A stretch of 8,517 nucleotides of DNA from Bifidobacteriaceae bacterium (GTDB lineage Bacteria > Actinomycetota > Actinomycetes > Actinomycetales > WQXJ01), in assembly GCA_031278075.1 (NCBI GenBank), contig JAITLE010000262.1, positions 1 to 8,517 on the forward strand, written 5' to 3'. Shown piece after piece: positions 1 through 5,678 of the stretch. Below the pieces are notes generated by a model. The model saw only the letters and a list, made by a program, of their open reading frames with translations, had not been told where the DNA came from and did no database searches. A program made the translations under genes and the position numbers. How positions within the stretch are numbered: the first letter of the stretch is position 1; each line of letters starts with the position of its first letter.

Positions 1-301
1 GGGTTGCACTTCCTTGGCACGACATTACAAGCACTTGAGCCTGGACGAGAGGATCCAGATCGAGAAGCATCACGACCAGGGCCGGTCGGCCTGGCAGCTA
101 CGCAAGGCCATCCGCGCCAACATCGACCCGGGTTCCAAGATCATCCCCGATGGGCTGTCCGCCTACCGGCAGGCCACCGCCGGGTATATCCACGAGCCGC
201 GCAACGAGTCCGCGCCCGGCGCGCCGCCCGCCACCTTCGCCGCCACCCCCACACGCCCCAAAAACCCCGTGGTCACCAATGTTTTCGTAGCAGCCAGATG
301 A
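1..301 (+). mobile_element. Degenerate chimeric IS remnant (IS30-type start joined to IS1595-type piece)
   Basis: The left edge holds leftover insertion-sequence DNA. The translated sequence starts like an IS30-family transposase and changes near base 85-105 into a segment resembling the ISXO2-like DDE domain of IS1595-family transposases. Similarity fades again near base 230, and the last 70 bases match neither. The bases just before the first codon (GTTGCACTTC, 4-13) resemble, from memory, the terminal inverted repeats of actinobacterial IS30 elements, so the left IS end may lie at or just outside the window edge; this is tentative. No second inverted repeat or target-site duplication is visible inside the window. 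Confidence 0.65.
14..301 (+). pseudogene. Transposase pseudogene, IS30 N-terminus fused to IS1595/ISXO2 fragment
   Basis: A 95-codon frame opens with TTG and reads RHYKHLSLDERIQIEKHHDQG, the typical N-terminal helix-turn-helix lead-in of IS30-family transposases. It lacks the rest of the IS30 protein, including its DDE core (usual length well over 300 residues). Residues from about 31 onward contain IDPGSKIIPDGLSAYR and GYIHEPRNESAPGAPPA, which resemble the part of IS1595-family ISXO2-like transposases around an acidic residue in 'DGxxxYR'; the downstream core is absent. The tail (about residues 74-95) is unrelated filler. This cannot be a working transposase. It probably arose by recombination or nested insertion and deletion between two IS elements. 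Family calls come from recalled motifs, not a search. Confidence 0.65.
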
Positions 302-303
302 CG

Positions 304-344
304 TCTTCCCCGCGCCGCCAAGGAGGCGCACGGCGCGGGGGAGA
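304..344. terminator. GC-rich hairpin, probable factor-assisted terminator
   Basis: Bases 304-317 (TCTTCCCCGCGCCG) pair with 331-344 (CGGCGCGGGGGAGA) through a 13-base loop. All 14 positions pair except one, which can form a G-U wobble. The hairpin begins 53 bases past the stop codon of the minus-strand glycosyltransferase gene and lies between it and the plus-strand IS remnant, so it could end transcription from either side. Neither strand has a T-tract after the stem, which is common for actinobacterial terminators but leaves the call less certain than for a classical intrinsic terminator. Confidence 0.6.
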
Positions 345-397
345 CCTTCCCAGGTTCTTCAACGAACCCGGTGGCGGCGCAAGCGCCAGCGCTTCTT

Positions 398-2803
398 CTA
401 GGATGCGGCGAGTTCGTCGTAGATGACGGACAGCCGTCGCCCGAGGACCGCCCAATCGCGTTCCCGGGCGACCCACTCGCGGGCCCGCGCGCCCAATCGA
501 CGCCGCAGGGAGGGATCGTCCATCAGGAGGCTCAAACAGCGCGTGAGGTCGTCGACATCGCCTTTCGCGTGCACCAGGCCCGTCTTCCCGTCGTGAATGA
601 CCTCGTCCAGAGCGCGGACGCTCGAGACGACCACAGCCTTCGCCATGGCCATGGCTTCGAACGGTTTCAGCGGCGAGACCAACTCGCACACCTCCAACGG
701 CAGGCGCGGGAATGGGGCGATGTCCACGACGGAGTAATACCGTTCGACCTGGTCGTGGGGGACACGCCCCGTGAATGTGACGTGATTCCCCAACACGCCG
801 AGTTCTGAGGCGAGGGCCTCATATTCTTCACGTTCTGCGCCGTCGCCGACCAACAGGACGTGGAAATCGGCGCGGGTGGCCGCTAGTTTCGCCGCCGCGC
901 GGACCAGGTGGTCTATCCCTTCATAATCCAAAATGGAGCCGATATAGCCGATGACCGTCTTCCCGCTGAGGCCGAGCTGCCGCTCGAGATCTAGGTCCTT
1001 GCCGATCGGGCGGAAGCGGTGGCTGTCCACCCCGTTGGGCAGCACCGCGATCTTGTCCTCCGGCACGCCACGGGCCACCAGCTCATCTCTCAGGCCCCCG
1101 GTGATCGCGATCACCCGGTCGGCGCCACGGGCGGCGTCGGCCTCCATGCGGGCGACATACCGGAACATGCCGGAATCGCGCCAATCGGGGTTGCGCGAAC
1201 CGCGGGTGATCTCCCACAGGCCGCGCACCTCATAGACCGATTTCACGCCGAAACGGCGAGCGGTCTCGACTGCGGTCAGGCCGTTCCAGTGGTTGGACGC
1301 GGCGTGCAACGCGAATGGGCGCTCGGCCCGGACCAACGGCGTCAACGCTGACGCGTATCGTTCGACGTAACCGGTCACCGGATTCTTTTTCCAAGAGCCG
1401 CGCGTGGTGGTGAGGCGGCGATAATCCACGCCGTCGATCGATTCGCGGTCCGGGACGGCGCCTGGGACGTCGGGGAGGGGTGTGTCGAAGGGGAAGCCGG
1501 GCCGGGTCACGCCGGAGACGTCCCATTCTCTGCCTATTTCTCGGAGCAGCCCGTGGGTGCGCGTGGCGTAACCGGAAGAGGCGTAAGGCAAGGAGTTGTG
1601 CAGCAGATACAGCACTCGCCGTGGATCGGCGCGATAAGCGGGTTTGGAAGGGCTGGAGAAGGGGAAGCCGAGCCGCGCCAACTGGTAATTGGTCATGTTC
1701 AAGGCCTGACCCGGGCGCCGGGACGCGCTGTTCCCCAGGGGCGCGGCCGGCCGGCGGTTGACTTCGCCGCGGAGCCGCAGCGCCCACGGGTCCTCGGGGA
1801 CCGCTCGGAGGTAGTGTTCCAGGAGGCGGGCGGCGCGGGCGTTCTGGCCAGCGCCGACTGCGCGCACCGCGGCGCGGCGCAACGCCGCGAGCGGCAGCGA
1901 CTCCGGGGGCAGCTCGAGCAGAAGCGACCGGGCGCGGGCGTCGCGGCCGCAGGCCAACGCGGCGAGCAACTCGGCCCGCCGAGCCTGGTCAGGGGACAAG
2001 CCGGCGAGGGCTGGCTCGCCCAGGTCTTCGCTGAAGCCCGACAATGCGACGCACGCCCTGGCCACCGGGTCCGGGCTGGTGGCCAGCACAGCCAACCCGG
2101 CCTCGTGGTGCGCTGGGATCAGGAAGGCCGTGGCTTCGGCGTGCTCCTCCGGGCAGGTCGGCAGGGCCGCCGCCAGGCGGTCCAGCGCCTCGCGGTACGG
2201 CGCCTTCGGGCAACCGTGCAGACGGGAGCACTCCAGCAGGAGTTCGATGGCGTCGAGGTCGCTGGGAGAGCGCTCCAGCACGGCTTGGGCGACGCCCTCG
2301 ACCACAATCGCGGAACCGATCTGCCACCGGTCCGCGGTGGGAGCGGTGGCGGCGCTGGCGGCGGCGGCCGCCGCGGCGAGCGAACCGGGCCGCCGCAGCG
2401 TCGCCATGATCGCCATCGGGTCTTGGCCCTCGAAGGCGCGCAGCACCAGCCGGGCCCGCCGCCGGCCACGCCACCGCTGCACGGCGCCCGTGCGGGCGAG
2501 CCGCCTGACGGGCCGTCCAAGCGGCTCGGGCAGCCGTGTGACCAAGCGGCGCAACGCCTCGACACTCGGCTCCGCAGGGGCCGTCACCAACATGGGGCTG
2601 GGCGTCTGCGTGGGCGAACTGGACACGATCGGACCCGGCGAGGCCTCAGCCGCGACCGGCCCGTCGACCGGCCCGTCGACCGGCCCATCGGCAGGCGTGG
2701 GGGCGTCGACAGCGTCAGACACTAGGCGAGGCGCCCTCACCGGATACCGGGCCGCCACCTGGGCTGGGGCGGTGTCCACCGCTGGGGATACGTCAATCGC
2801 CAC
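398..2803 (-). CDS. GT4-type glycosyltransferase with long helical N-terminal extension
   Basis: Predicted to transfer a sugar from an activated donor during surface glycan assembly in the cytoplasm; donor and acceptor are unknown. The 801-residue protein has three parts. Residues 1-75 are Pro/Ala-rich and disordered, with a triple DGPV repeat. Residues about 75-370 are Ala/Leu/Arg-rich helices that look TPR- or HEAT-like, the clearest stretch being around residues 315-345. Residues about 395-801 are a GT-B-fold GT4 transferase: an N-terminal Gly-rich loop (NSLPYASSGYATR), a linker with LPNGVD (588-593), GYIGSILDYEG (about 619), LLVGDG and CELVSPLKPFEAMAMAK. The glutamate pair there (E707, E716) is spaced by eight residues rather than the usual seven. 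Usual GT4 enzymes are about 350-420 residues, so the N-terminal half is extra. I place the start at GTG 2801-2803 because the GTG six bases upstream overlaps the Shine-Dalgarno sequence. No signal peptide or membrane segment is seen. It is divergent from the hydrolase-like gene and ends before the hairpin at 304-344. Confidence 0.9.
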   Translation of the reverse strand: MAIDVSPAVDTAPAQVAARYPVRAPRLVSDAVDAPTPADGPVDGPVDGPVAAEASPGPIVSSSPTQTPSPMLVTAPAEPSVEALRRLVTRLPEPLGRPVRRLARTGAVQRWRGRRRARLVLRAFEGQDPMAIMATLRRPGSLAAAAAAASAATAPTADRWQIGSAIVVEGVAQAVLERSPSDLDAIELLLECSRLHGCPKAPYREALDRLAAALPTCPEEHAEATAFLIPAHHEAGLAVLATSPDPVARACVALSGFSEDLGEPALAGLSPDQARRAELLAALACGRDARARSLLLELPPESLPLAALRRAAVRAVGAGQNARAARLLEHYLRAVPEDPWALRLRGEVNRRPAAPLGNSASRRPGQALNMTNYQLARLGFPFSSPSKPAYRADPRRVLYLLHNSLPYASSGYATRTHGLLREIGREWDVSGVTRPGFPFDTPLPDVPGAVPDRESIDGVDYRRLTTTRGSWKKNPVTGYVERYASALTPLVRAERPFALHAASNHWNGLTAVETARRFGVKSVYEVRGLWEITRGSRNPDWRDSGMFRYVARMEADAARGADRVIAITGGLRDELVARGVPEDKIAVLPNGVDSHRFRPIGKDLDLERQLGLSGKTVIGYIGSILDYEGIDHLVRAAAKLAATRADFHVLLVGDGAEREEYEALASELGVLGNHVTFTGRVPHDQVERYYSVVDIAPFPRLPLEVCELVSPLKPFEAMAMAKAVVVSSVRALDEVIHDGKTGLVHAKGDVDDLTRCLSLLMDDPSLRRRLGARAREWVARERDWAVLGRRLSVIYDELAAS
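2653..2691 (-). repeat. 12-bp tandem repeat encoding DGPV
   Basis: About three copies of the unit GTCGACCGGCCC sit near the 5' end of the GT4 gene and encode DGPVDGPVDGPV (about residues 39-50). The unit is a multiple of three, so copy-number change would keep the frame and only lengthen or shorten a disordered N-terminal tail. Confidence 0.8.
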
Positions 2804-2808
2804 GAGCA

Positions 2809-2816
2809 CCTTCCTT
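2809..2816 (-). promoter_or_regulatory. Ribosome binding site of the GT4 gene
   Basis: On the minus strand AAGGAAGG is followed by TGCTC and then GTG. It is a strong purine-rich match to the anti-Shine-Dalgarno sequence, 5 bases from GTG 2801-2803. The alternative GTG at 2807-2809 overlaps the end of this motif and so has no usable spacing, which decides the start. Confidence 0.75.
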
Positions 2817-2885
2817 CGTCACTGGGCCGGCCGCATCGATCGGCGCATGGAGGGGCCTTCCAACTAGACTCGCGCCAGGCGGTGC

Positions 2886-3029
2886 ATGAGCCTGATGCGG
2901 CTCCCGGCTGGCACGATCTTCGCACGTATGTTAGCGTTCACAGTACGGCTGGTGGCCCCGCAGGTCAAGGCCACCAGAAGGCAGAACTTGGAGCAGCTGT
3001 CGGGCGCCAGCAGGCGGGGTCGGATGTGA
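2886..3029 (+). CDS. Possible small leader ORF (47 codons), uncertain
   Basis: An ATG-started frame of 47 codons begins MSLMRLPAGTIFARML and ends ASRRGRM. It is basic (nine Arg, one Lys) with a short hydrophobic N-terminal part. Its TGA (3027-3029) is one base before the GTG of the hydrolase-like gene, the arrangement seen in translational coupling. An AGG-containing purine stretch (AGGCGG, 2877-2882) precedes the ATG at short spacing. Third codon positions are roughly 80% G/C, lower than in the clear genes, and it includes AGA and TTA codons that are rare here. I recognise no family. It could be a leader peptide, the decayed end of an older gene or chance. Confidence 0.25.
   Translation: MSLMRLPAGTIFARMLAFTVRLVAPQVKATRRQNLEQLSGASRRGRM
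2949..2977. promoter_or_regulatory. Perfect 9+9 bp dyad, candidate operator or leader hairpin
   Basis: CTGGTGGCC at 2949-2957 is exactly repeated in inverse at 2969-2977 (GGCCACCAG), separated by 11 bases. The arm centres are 20 bp apart, close to two helical turns, as for a dimeric regulator. It lies 53 bases before the GTG of the hydrolase-like gene and about 145 bases before the GT4 start. In RNA it could also fold as a leader hairpin. No regulator is encoded in the window to match it. Confidence 0.4.
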
Positions 3030-3030
3030 A

Positions 3031-4086
3031 GTGGATCTAGGCCGGTACGAGGAAGACAACCGCCTCTGCGTGGCCGCGTTGCTGGACGGCGCCAGCGGCG
3101 ACATCCCGAAAGCGGTCGCCGCGCTGGAAAGCCGCCTCCGCGGCGGCGCCGACTACGGCGCGGGCGCCTTGCTGCGGGAAGTGGCGGCCGCCGGCGCGGG
3201 ACAACCAGATCTCAGCCTGGTGCACGCCCGGACCCGCGCCCCGCTGCTGACCGAGATCCCTCCCGCGGCCAGACCAGTCTCACTCGTCGGCGCCCGCTTG
3301 GTGGTGCACCGCGCGCCGCCGACCAGCCTGACGCGCCCGGCCGCGCCCACCGTCCACGCCGTCAACCTGGGGCCGCTGGTGCTGCCCTTCCGCCTGCATC
3401 CCGCCGACTCGGATTCCTTGATCGTCACGTTCCACGCGGCGACGGACCGGGCCAAGATCGCCCTGCCGCGCTTCGAACGGCTGAGTCACTTCGCCGAACT
3501 GGGGTCCAGCCTGATGGCCTTCTCGGACCCGACCCTGGACTTGCGCCCCGATCTGGCACTCGGCTGGTACCTGGGTTCGGGCGGCCTCGACCTGACGCCC
3601 GTCCTCGCTGGGCTGGTCGCCCAAGCGGCCGCAGGGCTGGGCGCCCGCCGGGTGGTCCTGTTCGGCTCATCCGGGGGCGGCTTCGCGGCTTTGGCCGTCG
3701 GCGCCATGCTGGACGGACCGACTGTGATCGCCGTCAACCCGCAGACCGACATCTCCAAGTACTACCCAGGACCCTCCGGCCTCGCCCGCCGAGCTGTCTT
3801 CGGCGACGGGCGGCCCGCCAGGGCACGGCTGAACCTGGTGTGGCGCTACCGCGCGAACGCCGGCCGGCCCCGGATCCGCTTGTTCGTCAACTCGGGGGAC
3901 AAACACCACCTGGCCCGCCACGCGACGCCGTTCGTCGAGGCGCTCAAGCGGGAACGCCCGGACGTCGATGTCGACGTGACCGGCTTCGACGCGGGTCCAG
4001 GCCACCACCCACCACCCTCGGACGACCTGCGGGCCGCGGCCGTCGCAGCCGCGGCGCAGGCCGGCGGCGCCGCGTTGGCCCGGTGA
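3031..4086 (+). CDS. Alpha/beta-hydrolase-like protein of a surface-glycan locus
   Basis: This 351-residue protein looks like an alpha/beta-hydrolase-fold enzyme, possibly an esterase or acyl-modifying protein; substrate and reaction are unknown. The central strand and candidate oxyanion segment is LIVTFHAATDR (130-140). A conserved-looking SDPTLDL segment follows (165-171), then the nucleophile elbow RRVVLFGSSGGGFAAL (206-221), where Ser214 is the predicted nucleophile in G-x-S-x-G. Candidate acid and base are Asp290 in NSGDKHH (287-293) and one of the histidines in GPGHHPP (323-328). The first 80 residues are helical and unassigned. There is no signal peptide or membrane helix, so it should be cytoplasmic. 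A general resemblance to hydrolase-like proteins that accompany protein or glycan glycosylation (such as Asp2 of accessory Sec loci) is inference. GTG 3031 is the only in-frame start nearby (none back to 2941) and its Shine-Dalgarno (GGA at 3022-3024) is weak, so coupling to the small upstream ORF is possible. It converges on the next gene with a 4-base gap. Confidence 0.85.
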   Translation: MDLGRYEEDNRLCVAALLDGASGDIPKAVAALESRLRGGADYGAGALLREVAAAGAGQPDLSLVHARTRAPLLTEIPPAARPVSLVGARLVVHRAPPTSLTRPAAPTVHAVNLGPLVLPFRLHPADSDSLIVTFHAATDRAKIALPRFERLSHFAELGSSLMAFSDPTLDLRPDLALGWYLGSGGLDLTPVLAGLVAQAAAGLGARRVVLFGSSGGGFAALAVGAMLDGPTVIAVNPQTDISKYYPGPSGLARRAVFGDGRPARARLNLVWRYRANAGRPRIRLFVNSGDKHHLARHATPFVEALKRERPDVDVDVTGFDAGPGHHPPPSDDLRAAAVAAAAQAGGAALAR

Positions 4087-4090
4087 CGGC

Positions 4091-5677
4091 TCAGACGATG
4101 ATGTGCCCGGTCGCGTCGCCGAAATACTTGACCAGGCCGGTGGCCAAGAAATAGCGGTGGGAAGCGCTCCACGTGTGGACGCCCGCCAAGCGGCGGCCGA
4201 TGTAGTTGTACCGGTCGGACGAATAGATCTTGCCTCCAGCAGCGGTGAGCCGATTGATGAAGTCGGTGTCCACCGCGCGCGGCAGCGCGGAGAACCCCAC
4301 ATCCACAGCGGTCGCCCGGCGCATCGTGAAGGTGCCGCCGGCCACCGACGGCGCCCAGCGGTGCTCCCAGGTGGGGAACCGCAGAACTGTCCAACCCAGT
4401 TCCTCTAGTCGCACGTGGTACGCGCGCTTGCCGACCAACTCAGCCCCGGTGTGGTCAAGGGCGTGCACCTGATCGGACAGGTAGTGCGGGCCGTACAGGT
4501 CGTCATCGTCCACCTTCGCCAGCACGTCGCCATCTGCCATGCCGATGAGGATCTGGTAGCACTCGCCTAGCGTGATCGATTCCGGCGCCGTCGTCACCAG
4601 CACATTCTCGAGCCCCGCCGCAGCACACCAAGCGGCGATCTGGCGGCGGTCGGGCTCGAACCCGTGCGCCAGCAACACCATCTGCGCGTCCACGCCGACT
4701 TGACGGCCTGCCTGGTCGATGACGTGCTGCAGCATCCAGGGCCGGTTGGTCGGCGTCATGATGGTCACCGATGTCCGCGGTGGCTGGGGGGATGGCGCCA
4801 GTCCCGCGCCCCAGGCGATCGTTTGCGCCCGGCGCCGCCAGGTGTGACCCTCCCACAGGCGTCGCGCCGCCAGGTGGGCGGCCCGGTCGCGCAGCTCCGG
4901 CGACTGGAGCAGCGCGTTGACCAAGTTGGTGGCCTCCTCCTGGTTCGGGGCCACCAAGACTTCTCGCTCGTCGAACAACTCCTTGGCCGCGGCGGCGGTC
5001 GTGAGCACCGGGACGCCGTGGGCCACCGCGTCCATCAGCTCAGGCGGGATCTGTCGCGGATCGCCCGGCACCAGGGCGACTCGATGGCTGCGGGCGCGGG
5101 CCGCCCAACCGGCGGCGGGGCGAAGGCGGGCCACCTCCCGCGTGGCTGGCCCACCGGGCTTGAGCACAGCCGCCCCGTCCGCCAGCAGGTCCGTGCCGAA
5201 GGGTTCTGGCTCGCCCGCCACCAAGACGCACCCTTTAGACGCCGCCATCAACCGGAGGCCGCCGGCGCGGGCGGGCGGGTTGGCGGCGGGCGGCAGGGAG
5301 TCCACGCGGGACGGGCTGAAGCGGGCGCGGAACATCCCGAGCCGGTCACGGCTCGCGACATACACCTTGTCGAACAACTCCGCCACAGCGAATTCCTGGC
5401 GGACATGCGTGGGCTCGACGTCGCTCCAATACGCTGTCGCCACCCCGCCGGCCCGGCAGAGGTTGACGACCCGACGGAATCCCGGCTCGGCCGGCCAGGC
5501 GCCCGCGGACCCGCTGACCAGCAACAGGTCGATCCCGCCCGTGATCACGTCTTGCCAGTTGTCCCGGGTGAGGTCGGTCTGCCGCCATTCGTCCCTGAGG
5601 GCGGCGCCGGGGCGCGGCCCGAGCACGGCGCCGACACGCAGCGCGCGCACGGCGTCCTGACGGTCCATCCCTGCCAT
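4091..5677 (-). CDS. Bimodular glycosyltransferase: CgeB-like domain plus GT2 domain
   Basis: This 528-residue protein is predicted to be a two-domain cytoplasmic glycosyltransferase. Residues about 10-290 resemble the CgeB/DUF3880 type of GT4-fold protein: DLLLVSGSAGAWP (50-62), FDKVYVASRDRLGMF (102-116), ELMDAVAHGVPVLTTA (213-228), then the end motif SPELRDRAAHLAARRLWEGHT (259-279). Residues about 302-500 form a GT-A-fold GT2 domain: SVTIMTPTNRP (303-313), GECYQILIGMADGDVLAKVDDDDLYGPHYL (371-400) with Asp390-393 as the metal and nucleotide-sugar site, and CgeB-independent acceptor-side motifs GGTFTM and DTDF. In the CgeB-like part the usual Glu of 'P-x-E-A-x-A-x-G' is Asp216, so that half may be altered or inactive. 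It ends KYFGDATGHIIV, almost as its upstream paralogue does. ATG 5675-5677 follows the previous TGA by one base (TGA-G-ATG), implying translational coupling; ATG 5666-5668 is the alternative. No signal peptide or membrane segment is seen. Confidence 0.88.
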   Translation of the reverse strand: MAGMDRQDAVRALRVGAVLGPRPGAALRDEWRQTDLTRDNWQDVITGGIDLLLVSGSAGAWPAEPGFRRVVNLCRAGGVATAYWSDVEPTHVRQEFAVAELFDKVYVASRDRLGMFRARFSPSRVDSLPPAANPPARAGGLRLMAASKGCVLVAGEPEPFGTDLLADGAAVLKPGGPATREVARLRPAAGWAARARSHRVALVPGDPRQIPPELMDAVAHGVPVLTTAAAAKELFDEREVLVAPNQEEATNLVNALLQSPELRDRAAHLAARRLWEGHTWRRRAQTIAWGAGLAPSPQPPRTSVTIMTPTNRPWMLQHVIDQAGRQVGVDAQMVLLAHGFEPDRRQIAAWCAAAGLENVLVTTAPESITLGECYQILIGMADGDVLAKVDDDDLYGPHYLSDQVHALDHTGAELVGKRAYHVRLEELGWTVLRFPTWEHRWAPSVAGGTFTMRRATAVDVGFSALPRAVDTDFINRLTAAGGKIYSSDRYNYIGRRLAGVHTWSASHRYFLATGLVKYFGDATGHIIV

Positions 5678-5678
5678 C

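Larger units (their letters stand above)
2804..3030. promoter_or_regulatory. Divergent intergenic region
   Basis: These 227 bases separate the GT4 gene (minus) from the hydrolase-like gene (plus) and must hold promoters for both. The segment around 2915-2945 is locally less GC-rich and offers loose -10-like hexamers (TATGTT at 2927-2932 on plus; TAACAT on minus at 2933-2928; TAGACT at 2865-2870 on plus), but none has a convincing -35 partner at the right spacing. I would not name a transcription start from sequence alone. It also contains the dyad at 2949-2977 and a possible leader ORF. Confidence 0.45.

Noticed and set aside
1553..2725. 390-codon plus-strand frame opposite the GT4 gene N-terminal half
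   Set aside because: Low-complexity Gly/Arg/Gln protein without motifs; the opposite strand continues unbroken into a GT4 domain and has a strong ribosome binding site.
2807..2809. GTG as the start of the GT4 gene
   Set aside because: It overlaps the AAGGAAGG ribosome binding site, which is correctly spaced for the GTG at 2801-2803.
2927..2932. TATGTT as a sigma-70 type -10 box
   Set aside because: No acceptable -35 element lies 16-18 bases upstream, so it is mentioned only as a loose candidate within the intergenic region.
3667..4302. 211-codon minus-strand frame across the convergent junction
   Set aside because: It overlaps the C-terminal coding parts of two well-supported genes and has no recognisable domain or start signal.
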